Assembly: GCA_958348565.1 (NCBI GenBank)
Contig: CATVZP010000025.1
Location: forward strand, 1 to 25,742
Direction: 5' to 3'
DNA length: 25,742 nucleotides
DNA from: an uncultured Collinsella sp.
GTDB lineage: Bacteria > Actinomycetota > Coriobacteriia > Coriobacteriales > Coriobacteriaceae
The translations under genes were made by a program, and so were the position numbers. Positions 15,831 through 22,797 of the stretch are shown here, one piece after another (position 1 is the stretch's first letter; the number at the start of each line of letters is the position of its first letter). The notes beneath the pieces are model-generated. The model had not been told where the DNA came from and ran no database searches. It saw only the letters and a list, made by a program, of their open reading frames with translations.

Positions 15831-15969
15831 CCGGGACTCGAACCCGCCAGGGTGCGAGCGTAAAGCAAACGCGAAGCGTTTGTAGCGAGCAGGCGAAGGC
15901 GCCGGAAGGCGCCTGAAGCCGGTGCGGATTTGCGAAGCAAATACGCGGACGTCCCGTTGCCCGCTCCAT
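15831..15969. repeat. tRNA-derived repeat element with three hairpins
   Basis: This non-coding element lies 10 bp beyond the tRNA terminator. Its left end (15832-15847) is the exact reverse complement of 16 bases of the tRNA T arm (15750-15765). Its right end (15951-15969) is an exact 19-base direct copy of the tRNA 3' end including CCA (15760-15778). Between them are three hairpins: CAAACGC/GCGTTTG at 15866-15882 with a GAA loop, GGCGCC/GGCGCC at 15898-15913 with a GGAA loop, and ATTTGC/GCAAAT at 15928-15942 with a GAA loop. The 5' end of the right-hand copy abuts a 35-base unit repeated downstream. It resembles a REP-like or non-autonomous element associated with tRNA genes. Confidence 0.7.
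15917..15951 (+). repeat. 35-base direct repeat, copy 1
   Basis: Identical to 16049-16083. It begins AGCCGGTGCGGATT and ends ATACGCGGACG, and contains the ATTTGC/GCAAAT hairpin. It ends at the start of the copied tRNA tail. Confidence 0.9.
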
Positions 15970-16153
15970 CGAGCATGGGAGGCCTCGGGAACATCGGATT
16001 CAACCCGCTTTGCCCGTGCATGCGCGCCGACCGTGGCATGCCGCCCGCAGCCGGTGCGGATTTGCGAAGCAAATACGCGGACGCCCTCATGGCCGCTCTA
16101 TGCTACAAAATGTTAGGTTAATGCCTACTGCCCATACTCGCACCTGCGCACGG
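15970..16153. other. Non-coding stretch between the repeat element and purB
   Basis: It holds the second copy of the 35-base repeat (16049-16083) and otherwise no gene or RNA that I recognise. Short frames on both strands here translate the repeat itself. The purB promoter region begins near its right end. Confidence 0.6.
16049..16083 (+). repeat. 35-base direct repeat, copy 2
   Basis: Identical to 15917-15951, 132 bp downstream, with the same ATTTGC/GCAAAT hairpin. Unlike copy 1 it is not followed by a tRNA tail. Confidence 0.9.
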
Positions 16154-16159
16154 TACAAT
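16154..16159 (+). promoter_or_regulatory. Candidate -10 box of purB
   Basis: TACAAT lies 45 bp before the purB ATG. No recognisable -35 hexamer lies at 16-18 bp upstream. Confidence 0.35.
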
Positions 16160-16203
16160 GGTTGGGTTACGACCAACGTGCCAATAACCAAAAAGGAGCC
16201 GCT

Positions 16204-17550
16204 ATGATCGATCGCTATACCCGCCCGGAGATGGGACACATCTTCTCCCTCGAGAACAAGTACGCCATTTGGCAGGAGATTGAGGTCCTGGCCTGCGAGG
16301 CTCAGGCGGAGCTCGGCAAGATCGGTATTTCCAAAGAAGAGGCCCAGTGGATTCGCGACCACGCCAACTTTGAGAAGGCGAAGGTTGACGAGATCGAGGA
16401 GGTCACGCGCCACGATGTCATCGCCTTCCTGACCAACATGAAGGAATATATCGACGCCGATGTTCCCGAGGGCGAGCCCAAGCCTAGCCGCTGGGTTCAC
16501 TACGGTATGACCAGCTCCGACCTGGGTGATACGGCTCTGTGCTATCAGCTTACTCAGGCGTGTGACCTGATTATCGAGGACGTTAAGAAGCTCGGCGTGA
16601 TCTGCAAACGTCGTGCCTTCGAGGAGCGCAATACGCTCTGCGCCGGCCGCACCCATGGCATCCATGCCGAGCCGATGACCTTCGGTATGAAGTTTGGCTC
16701 TTGGGCATGGGAGCTCAAGCGCGATCTCGATCGTCTTGAGGACGCTCGCAAGAACGTTGCCTTCGGTGCCATCTCCGGTGCCGTCGGCACCTACAGCTCC
16801 ATCGAGCCGTTCGTCGAGGAGTACGTCTGCGAGCACCTGGGCCTGGTCCACGATCCGCTGTCCACGCAGGTCATCAGCCGCGATCACCACGCCTACCTTG
16901 CCGGCGTGCTTGCCACTACAGCGGCCACCTGCGAGCGCATCGCGACCGAGGTCCGCAACCTGCAGAAGACCGATACGCTCGAGGCCGAGGAGCCGTTCCG
17001 CAAGGGTCAAAAGGGCAGCTCCGCCATGCCGCACAAGCGCAACCCGATCACCATGGAGAAGGTCTGCGGCCTGTCGCGCGTCGTGAAGTCCAACGCTCAG
17101 GTCGCCTTTGACAACGTTGCCCTGTGGCACGAGCGCGACATTTCGCACTCTTCCGCCGAGCGTGTCGCCCAGGCCGATAGCTTCATCGCGCTCGACCACA
17201 TGTTCCAGTGCCTCATTCGCGTTATCGACGGCCTGCAGCTGTATCCTGCTCGCATGATGGCCAACCTCAACAAGACCCGCGGCCTCATCTTCTCCTCTAA
17301 GGTGCTGCTTGCCCTCGTCGATACGGGCATCACCCGCGAGGACGCCTACGCTATCGTGCAGGAAAACGCCATGGCTACCTGGCACGAGGTGCAGGATTGT
17401 GTCTCCGGCCCCACCTTTAAGGAGCGTCTCGAGGCCGATCCGCGCTGCACCGTTAGCCAGGAAAAACTCGACGAGATCTTTGATCCGTGGGACTTCCTCA
17501 CCCGCATCGACACGGTCTTCGACCGCCTGGAGCAGCTGAACTTCGAGTAG
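16204..17550 (+). CDS. purB: Adenylosuccinate lyase
   Basis: This is a 448-residue enzyme of the fumarase/aspartase superfamily. It removes fumarate from SAICAR and from adenylosuccinate in purine and AMP synthesis, as a cytoplasmic homotetramer. Conserved regions are MTSSDLGDT (102-110), GRTHGIHAEPMTFG (148-161, with His151) and the signature GSSAMPHKRNP (271-281) carrying the mobile catalytic-loop serines. Length and C-terminal domain are normal. The start MIDRYTRPEMG is set by AAGGAG at 16193-16198, 5 bases upstream; the frame extends a further 14 codons without a better site. It appears to be a single-gene unit with its own terminator and is not adjacent to purC, which lies about 7 kb away on the same strand. 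Confidence 0.97.
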   Translation: MIDRYTRPEMGHIFSLENKYAIWQEIEVLACEAQAELGKIGISKEEAQWIRDHANFEKAKVDEIEEVTRHDVIAFLTNMKEYIDADVPEGEPKPSRWVHYGMTSSDLGDTALCYQLTQACDLIIEDVKKLGVICKRRAFEERNTLCAGRTHGIHAEPMTFGMKFGSWAWELKRDLDRLEDARKNVAFGAISGAVGTYSSIEPFVEEYVCEHLGLVHDPLSTQVISRDHHAYLAGVLATTAATCERIATEVRNLQKTDTLEAEEPFRKGQKGSSAMPHKRNPITMEKVCGLSRVVKSNAQVAFDNVALWHERDISHSSAERVAQADSFIALDHMFQCLIRVIDGLQLYPARMMANLNKTRGLIFSSKVLLALVDTGITREDAYAIVQENAMATWHEVQDCVSGPTFKERLEADPRCTVSQEKLDEIFDPWDFLTRIDTVFDRLEQLNFE

Positions 17551-17593
17551 GGCTAACCTAATTCGACCGCTTGCGGATGCATTTCAACCTTTG

Positions 17594-17626
17594 GCGCCTT
17601 GCCCATCTTGGGTGAGGCGCTTTTTT
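17594..17626 (+). terminator. Rho-independent terminator of purB
   Basis: An 11-pair stem including two G-T wobbles (17594-17604 with 17610-17620) has a 5-base loop and is followed by six T at 17621-17626. Confidence 0.88.
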
Positions 17627-17646
17627 ATCGCCGCATCAGCCCCGGG

Positions 17647-17652
17647 TATAAA
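17647..17652 (+). promoter_or_regulatory. Candidate -10 box of the binding-protein/cyclase operon
   Basis: TATAAA lies about 37 bp before the chosen GTG start, shortly after the purB terminator. No good -35 is visible. Its location argues against the overlapping ATG at 17653 being the translation start. Confidence 0.35.
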
Positions 17653-17688
17653 ATGAAATCCAACTGCTATTTCGATGAAGGGGGGCGT

Positions 17689-18525
17689 GTGCCCGGACGT
17701 ATCAAGCGAGCCGCCATCGTCTCGTTTACGCTCATGCTCCTTGTCGCCGCCTGTGTGGCCGCCCTGACGTATACCGTTCGAAGCAGTTCTTCCTCCCCGA
17801 ATGAAGCCGACAAAGACCTCCCGGTACTCAAAATCGGCGTTACGGATAACGACCCCTATGTGTATGTCGATACCACGGGCGATTACGCCGGTATCGATAT
17901 CGACATCGCCCGCGAGGCCTGCAAGCGCGCGGGGATCAAGCCGCAATTTATCGACATATCTTGGAATGACCGTGATCGCCTACTCAAAAACGGCGATATC
18001 GATTGCCTGTGGTGCGACTATTCTCCCTGTTATCGCGAGGATAAGTATTACTGGACTGAGCCGTATTTGACCCTGACGGTTTCGGTCGCCGCCAAGAAAA
18101 CGAGTGGCATCACGTCCTTGGCGCATCTCGATGGAAGCAAGACCATTGCGGTGATTGCGGGCTCGGTGAGCGAACGCCGATTGCTCGCAGGGGATCTGGA
18201 TATCTCGCCGGACGTGCAAATCAAATCGTATGGTTCTGCCGAACTCTGCAAAGCCGCCCTCGCCAAAGGGTATGTCGACTGTTGGATGGCGGACGTTCAG
18301 TCGCTTGATCGACTCGTTGACCAGTATCCTGGCGTTTATCGTGTGTTCGCCGACAACGTTATGACGGTTGACCTGGGCGTCGCGTTTGATGATAGCTATG
18401 AGGGGGAGTACGTCAAAAACCTCGATACCGCACTGTCCGACATGGATCGAGACGGCACGATAGAGCACATTGTGGACAATTACAAGGCAGGAGCGACGAC
18501 AGGCGGGCAAGGAGCGGAATCATGA
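17689..18525 (+). CDS. Family 3 extracellular solute-binding protein, predicted lipoprotein, coupled to a diguanylate cyclase
   Basis: This is a 278-residue protein from the GTG start preceded by AAGGGGGG. From that start the N-terminus is an ideal lipoprotein signal: basic PGRIKR, hydrophobic IVSFTLMLLVAAC, lipobox VAAC with Cys22, then a Ser-rich linker. The mature part matches the amino-acid-binding SBP_bac_3 fold: LKIGVTDNDPYVYVDTTGDYAGIDIDIAREACKR is the characteristic opening, followed by the LKNGDIDCLWCDYSPCYRED and YYWTEPYLTLTVSVA blocks. Three cysteines cluster at 106, 109 and 114, which is unusual. No ABC permease or ATPase genes adjoin it; instead its stop overlaps the start of a membrane cyclase by 4 bp (ATGA). 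It is therefore more likely a sensor subunit than a transporter component. Confidence 0.82.
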   Translation: MPGRIKRAAIVSFTLMLLVAACVAALTYTVRSSSSSPNEADKDLPVLKIGVTDNDPYVYVDTTGDYAGIDIDIAREACKRAGIKPQFIDISWNDRDRLLKNGDIDCLWCDYSPCYREDKYYWTEPYLTLTVSVAAKKTSGITSLAHLDGSKTIAVIAGSVSERRLLAGDLDISPDVQIKSYGSAELCKAALAKGYVDCWMADVQSLDRLVDQYPGVYRVFADNVMTVDLGVAFDDSYEGEYVKNLDTALSDMDRDGTIEHIVDNYKAGATTGGQGAES

Positions 18526-20321
18526 CAAATGACGAGCGCCGCTTTCGCCGAAAGAGTTTAGCCGCAGTGGGCATCGGCATCGTGGCCAGCGTTGCCCTAC
18601 TGAGTCTGCTCTATATGGTTGGCACGCATCGCTGCCTTGATAAAACGCTTGGGTTCGGCCAGGAAACCATGGTGTTTTTAAAAAATGCCTGCGAAAAATA
18701 TGACCGATATGAACAAGGAAGAAAAACCGAGGCGACGCACAATTTGGATGCGGCGCTCGAGTCGTTTGCGACGTTCTTGCCGCCTGATCGATTTGAAGTC
18801 AACGACGATCTGGTCGAGGAATATGTCCATACCGAGAGCCTTTCGGGAATGTTGGTCATGGACGCCGATGGTCATATGGTCGCCCATTACGATATCGACG
18901 GCCGCGATCCACTCATGCTGTGGCGAGAGGAGCTGGCCTGTTCGTCGATCGCATCGATGTATCGAGGGTCCAAAGTTTCCTACTCGACCGCTGTCGAGCG
19001 CCGCGGTGTCGACTTTGCCGTGAGTGCCGTTCCATACGGTGATGGGGTGGCGTTGGGGTATCGATCCCTTGCGGCTGAGCCCGCCGATGACTATTCATAC
19101 ACGATCGCCGACGTCCTTGTGAACAACACGTTCCATCAGAGTCCAACGGTGCTTGTGATGCGTGACGCGCAAATCGTTTCCTCAAACGATTCGACCGTCG
19201 ATATAACCCTTGCCCGGCTTCTCGCCGATAGCGGAATTGACTGGAAAGACGAGGGCGTAACACGTATCGAATATCGGGGGACCACCTTATATGCCGTGCG
19301 TGCGGCATATAAGGACTACCGCCTGTTTGCGCTATATCCCAAATCTGAGGTCATGTCTGACAGGATTTCATTTGTCGCCGTCGGCGTCTTGGTGTGCCTT
19401 GCGTTTTGGGTCGTGGTACTGTTGGCTCGAAATATCGCTGACCACCGCAATTTGGTCGAAAAGGATAAACAGCTCGGCATTATCAATGCCATAAGCGCCA
19501 TCTACGATTCGACCTTCCTTTTGCATCTTGACACCCTCGAGATCGAGGGAATCAATATGTCGCCGGCGATAGCGAAGATGTTTGCCGAGCATAGCGAGGC
19601 ATATGACTTTATGGACACGGTCTGCCGGGATATCGTGAGCCCCGAAAGCCGCGAAGCGGTTGTGGGGCTCGTAGATATAAGTACGCTTCGTGAACGCATG
19701 GAGGGCGTACCGTACTTGGCTGCCGAGGTGCGAGATTGTCGAGGCACTTGGTACTCGCTACAGGTTGTCCCCCAGCATCGCGATGAGCAAGGCCGGTTGG
19801 ATTCGGTCGTCGTGGCGACGCACAACATATCGATGGTCAAGCATGCCGAGGAGCTGTCATACCAAGATAAACTGACGGGGCTTCGCAACCGCAACTATCT
19901 GGAATCGCGTGGAGATAGCCTGGTAAACGAGGACTTGCCAGTGAGCGTGATTATGGTGGACTGTAATTATCTCAAGCGGACCAACGACATTTATGGTCAC
20001 GAGATGGGGGATGAACTGCTGCGACGGACGGCGTCCGTGCTGCGGCGGGTGGCTGGTGCGGATTACCTGCCGATGCGCGTTGGCGGCGACGAGTTTTTGC
20101 TGGTTTGCCCCCATACTGACAACGAGTCTGCGCTCGGGCTGGAACAGGATCTTCGTCTCGGTCTTGCCGCGGTAAGCGATGAGACCCTGACGGTCAGCGC
20201 ATCGATTGGCGTGGCGACCGTCGAGACGGCTGGAAATACGCTGGCCGATGTATATCGCGTCGCCGACCACAATATGTATCGGGAGAAGCGCATGGTCCAC
20301 GTACAGGGTGCGGACTGCTAA
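18522..20321 (+). CDS. Membrane diguanylate cyclase with extracytoplasmic sensor and PAS-like domain
   Basis: This is a 599-residue protein predicted to make c-di-GMP from two GTP. Order: TM1 at about 12-33, an extracytoplasmic sensor region at 34-280 resembling a Cache-type fold (for example LSGMLVMDADGHMVAHYDIDGRDP), TM2 at 281-303, a PAS-like region at about 320-440, and the GGDEF domain at 445-595. That domain has YQDKLTGLRNRNYL, the metal Asp480 in MVDCNYLKRTND, YGHEMGDELL and intact GGDEF at 521-525. The allosteric I-site RxxD expected at 512-515 reads GADY, so classical product inhibition is unlikely. It overlaps the upstream binding-protein gene by 4 bp, so the two are co-translated and probably function together. 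No EAL or HD-GYP phosphodiesterase is in the window. Confidence 0.93.
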   Translation: MTNDERRFRRKSLAAVGIGIVASVALLSLLYMVGTHRCLDKTLGFGQETMVFLKNACEKYDRYEQGRKTEATHNLDAALESFATFLPPDRFEVNDDLVEEYVHTESLSGMLVMDADGHMVAHYDIDGRDPLMLWREELACSSIASMYRGSKVSYSTAVERRGVDFAVSAVPYGDGVALGYRSLAAEPADDYSYTIADVLVNNTFHQSPTVLVMRDAQIVSSNDSTVDITLARLLADSGIDWKDEGVTRIEYRGTTLYAVRAAYKDYRLFALYPKSEVMSDRISFVAVGVLVCLAFWVVVLLARNIADHRNLVEKDKQLGIINAISAIYDSTFLLHLDTLEIEGINMSPAIAKMFAEHSEAYDFMDTVCRDIVSPESREAVVGLVDISTLRERMEGVPYLAAEVRDCRGTWYSLQVVPQHRDEQGRLDSVVVATHNISMVKHAEELSYQDKLTGLRNRNYLESRGDSLVNEDLPVSVIMVDCNYLKRTNDIYGHEMGDELLRRTASVLRRVAGADYLPMRVGGDEFLLVCPHTDNESALGLEQDLRLGLAAVSDETLTVSASIGVATVETAGNTLADVYRVADHNMYREKRMVHVQGADC

Positions 20322-20393
20322 TCTTGCCCCCATCAGTCCAAGCATCGTAGGATGTTGAATCAGTGCCCGCGATACTTTATCGGTTCGGACGGG

Positions 20394-20399
20394 GATAAT
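20394..20399 (+). promoter_or_regulatory. Candidate -10 box of the TSCPD gene
   Basis: GATAAT lies about 36 bp before the TSCPD start in the 113-bp gap after the cyclase gene. The -35 region is not convincing. Confidence 0.35.
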
Positions 20400-20434
20400 A
20401 GACGTCTGAAATTTCTTTCTGAGAGGGGATCTCA

Positions 20435-20698
20435 ATGATTAGTTTTGACTACAAGCCTCAGGGTGTATGCTCTCGCAATATTCACCTCAATCTCTCTGAC
20501 GATGGCAGCAAGGTGCTGGGCGTCGAGTTTACCGGCGGCTGCGATGGCAACCTCAAGGCCATCTCCAGGCTGGTCGAAGGCGCTCCCGCCGATCGCGTAA
20601 TCGAGGTTCTCGCCGGTAATACCTGCGGTATGAAAAAGACCTCTTGCGCCGATCAGCTTACGCGCGCTATCGAGGCCGCTCGCGCAGAGATCGCCTAA
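20435..20698 (+). CDS. TSCPD-domain mini-protein (TIGR03905-like)
   Basis: This is an 87-residue cytoplasmic protein made of one TSCPD domain: YKPQGVCSRNIHLNL, EFTGGCDGNLKAISRLVEG and the cysteine motif NTCGMKKTSCADQL. The same module occurs at the C-terminus of B12-dependent ribonucleotide reductases, and small stand-alone versions are common in anaerobes; their role is unknown, with thiol chemistry or metal binding being possible. GAGAGGGG lies upstream of the ATG. The TAA stop shares one base with the ATG of the following lipoprotein gene, implying translational coupling. Confidence 0.88.
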   Translation: MISFDYKPQGVCSRNIHLNLSDDGSKVLGVEFTGGCDGNLKAISRLVEGAPADRVIEVLAGNTCGMKKTSCADQLTRAIEAARAEIA

Positions 20699-21909
20699 TG
20701 AGCATCGCTGATCGCTTTAAGAATGGAATAACGCGTCGAGGTTTTGTGCTGGGTGGCGCCGCTACCGGTGCTGCTGCCGTACTGGCCGGTTGCTCGAAAA
20801 AAACGGGCACGAGTGATGACGCCGCTGGCGAGCCGCAGGTTATCAAGGACGATTCGAAGATTGTCTCGATCACTGATGAGTACGAGGCTGTCGATATCGA
20901 TCTTGAGCCCGCAGCCTCGTGGACGCTGCCGCTGGGCACGCTGCTGTACTACTGCGATGGCGACTACGCTGCCGCGATGATGGCGCCTGCTTCTGCCCTG
21001 CATGCCAATACGCTTGGTGTGCTCAACCTAGGCGATGGCTCGCTTACCACACTTATCGAGGATCCCATTGAGGGAACCGGTTATGCGTTTTACGACGTTC
21101 GCGCGGGTGATGGCGTGTTCGCGTGGGTCGAGATGAACTTTGCCAATGCGTCCTGGAAACTCTATGCGCAAAACCTTGCAGGCTCCTCCCTTACCGGCAA
21201 CGCTGTCGAGCTCGACCGCGGTGGCGAAAACTACGATCCGCCGCTCTTCACAGCGTATGGGTCGTCGGTCATCTGGTATAAGATGCCTTCGTCCGGCGGC
21301 ACCAAGACGAGTAACGATTCGTACTGCTACCGTCAGTCGCCCAGCGAGTCCAAGCCTGAGGTTATTTGGAAGTCGACGGGCCGCTTCGCATCCGCCCCGC
21401 GTGTGAGCGATGGCATCCTGACCATCTCGCCCCGCGTGCACAATGATGAGGGCGTCTATTACGGTATGACGGCGATCGACCTGACTGACGGCAACAACAC
21501 GAAGCGAGCTCAGCTGGTGCTTCCTTCGTCGGTTTCGCCTTTCGAGGCCGTGTATATGGGCGACACCTTCGTGTTCTCCATTGAGGCGACGTATAGCGGT
21601 GTGGGTAGCCTGGGCAATATGGGCACCTATATCGGTAGCGAGGGCGGGCCGTACCTCTTCCTTTCGCGTGAGCCGCTCGCGTGCGCCGCGGGAAGGAAAA
21701 ACAAATACCTGGTTAAAGTTCAGGCGTCGCATTTTTTGATTGACACTTCGGCCAAGACCTACGGCTCGCTTCTGTCGCCCGACCGAGCCTTGGAGTATGG
21801 CGATTATCCTGCTACGGCGGGCAAATCGAGCTCGTTCTTAACGTACGCAACGGTGCGTAACAGTCAGGGAATTCCCGAGACGGTTACCGCTCGCTTGTTC
21901 TCTCTTTAG
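20698..21909 (+). CDS. Tat-type lipoprotein of unknown function, beta-rich
   Basis: This is a 403-residue predicted secreted lipoprotein. The N-terminus carries a twin-arginine motif (ITRRGFVLGG, Arg13-Arg14), an Ala-rich core and lipobox LAGC with Cys32. The mature region is rich in aromatic and glycine-containing strand repeats (TLPLGTLLYYCDGDYAAAMMAP, GVFAWVEMNFANASWKLYAQNLAG, SSVIWYKMPSSGGTKTSNDSY), suggesting a beta-propeller-like fold, but I do not recognise the family. The start at 20698 is preferred over the earlier in-frame start at 20644 because it gives an intact Tat signal and the one-base overlap with the TSCPD gene. Tat export implies folding or cofactor loading before secretion. 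Confidence 0.75.
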   Translation: MSIADRFKNGITRRGFVLGGAATGAAAVLAGCSKKTGTSDDAAGEPQVIKDDSKIVSITDEYEAVDIDLEPAASWTLPLGTLLYYCDGDYAAAMMAPASALHANTLGVLNLGDGSLTTLIEDPIEGTGYAFYDVRAGDGVFAWVEMNFANASWKLYAQNLAGSSLTGNAVELDRGGENYDPPLFTAYGSSVIWYKMPSSGGTKTSNDSYCYRQSPSESKPEVIWKSTGRFASAPRVSDGILTISPRVHNDEGVYYGMTAIDLTDGNNTKRAQLVLPSSVSPFEAVYMGDTFVFSIEATYSGVGSLGNMGTYIGSEGGPYLFLSREPLACAAGRKNKYLVKVQASHFLIDTSAKTYGSLLSPDRALEYGDYPATAGKSSSFLTYATVRNSQGIPETVTARLFSL

Positions 21910-21968
21910 TCTCCGAGGGGTTAAAAAGGCGTCGACAGGGGAATAAGCGCGTTGTGACTATGAGTACC

Positions 21969-22007
21969 GCCCGCCGAGCTATCGCACCCATGCGATGCCC
22001 GGTGGGC
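21969..22007 (+). other. Two-tier hairpin between the Tat lipoprotein and response-regulator genes
   Basis: GCCCGCCG (21969-21976) pairs with CGGTGGGC (22000-22007) with one wobble. Inside, ATCGCA/TGCGAT (21981-21996) forms a second perfect stem with a CCCA loop. No T-run follows, so it is not a classical terminator; a candidate -10 (TAAAAT) lies just beyond, near 22017-22022. Confidence 0.55.
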
Positions 22008-22062
22008 TCAGGTGCGTTAAAATGAGCTTGTTCTTAGCTAATTGAGACAGGGGGGCCGTGTT

Positions 22063-22785
22063 ATGGCTTCAGATGCAAAAAAGATTCTGCTGGTCGAGGA
22101 TGAGAAGGCAATCCGTGACGCTGTCGCTGCCTATCTCGAGCGCGAGGGCTATTGGGTTGTGGGCGTGGGCGACGGCCAGTCCGCTATCGAGGAGTTCGAG
22201 AAGCATCAGTTCGACCTGGTCGTGCTCGACCTCATGCTCCCTAAGATTCCCGGCGAGCGCGTTTGCCGCACCATTCGCGACACCTCGGATGTCCCCATCA
22301 TTATGCTGACGGCCAAGGGCGAGATTGAGGATCGTATTATCGGCCTCGAGCTCGGTGCCGACGACTACCTGATCAAGCCGTTCTCGCCGCGCGAGCTTGT
22401 CGCGCGCGTGCGCGCCTTGTTCCGCCGTGCCCACCAGGCCGATGAGCCGGCCGTCGAGGTGCTCGACTTTGGCGATCTGGTCATTGACATCTCGGGCCAC
22501 AAGATTTTGGTCGAGGGCAAGGAAGTTGACCTGACGGCTTCCGAGTTCAAGCTGCTCACCACGCTTGCTCGTCACCCCGGCCGCGTCTACAACCGCATGG
22601 AGCTGGTCGAGAAGGTGCTCGGCTACGACTTTGAGGGTTACGAGCGCACCATCGACAGCCACGTGAAGAACCTTCGCGCCAAGCTGGGCGACGACCCCAA
22701 GAAGCCCAAGTGGCTCTACACCGTCCACGGTGTCGGCTACCGCTTCGAGGCTCCGACCAAGACCGATAAGTCGGACGAGAAATAA
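22063..22785 (+). CDS. OmpR/PhoB-family response regulator
   Basis: This is a 240-residue cytoplasmic DNA-binding regulator. Receiver domain at 6-120: KKILLVEDE with the acidic pair, phospho-acceptor Asp56 in LVVLDLMLP, the switch Thr in IIMLTAKG, and Lys in YLIKPFSPREL. The C-terminal winged helix at about 140-232 has VDLTASEFKLLTTLARHPGRVYNR, ERTIDSHVKNLRAKLGDD and WLYTVHGVGYRFE. The start MASDAKKILL at 22063 has a purine-rich GGGGGG site about 9 bases upstream; a TTG at 22042 in frame is an alternative. The histidine kinase gene follows after 12 bp, so they are a cognate pair. Confidence 0.96.
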   Translation: MASDAKKILLVEDEKAIRDAVAAYLEREGYWVVGVGDGQSAIEEFEKHQFDLVVLDLMLPKIPGERVCRTIRDTSDVPIIMLTAKGEIEDRIIGLELGADDYLIKPFSPRELVARVRALFRRAHQADEPAVEVLDFGDLVIDISGHKILVEGKEVDLTASEFKLLTTLARHPGRVYNRMELVEKVLGYDFEGYERTIDSHVKNLRAKLGDDPKKPKWLYTVHGVGYRFEAPTKTDKSDEK

Positions 22786-22797
22786 GGGAAATCACAT

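Noticed and set aside
15917..16083. CRISPR-like repeat pair
   Set aside because: Only two copies with a 97-base gap, one copy joined to tRNA sequence, and no cas genes.
15806..16116. Short open frames on both strands over the tRNA-adjacent repeats, with a repeated SAYLLRKSAPA-like peptide
   Set aside because: The peptide repeat is just the translation of the duplicated 35-base DNA and its hairpins; the frames overlap the tRNA terminator and have no ribosome site.
16087..17385. 432-codon frame antisense to purB
   Set aside because: Shadow of a strongly conserved gene; no ribosome site and no recognisable motif.
17653..17688. Upstream ATG start for the solute-binding protein
   Set aside because: It overlaps a TATAAA box and lacks a ribosome site; the GTG at 17689 has an AAGGGGGG site and yields a proper lipoprotein signal.
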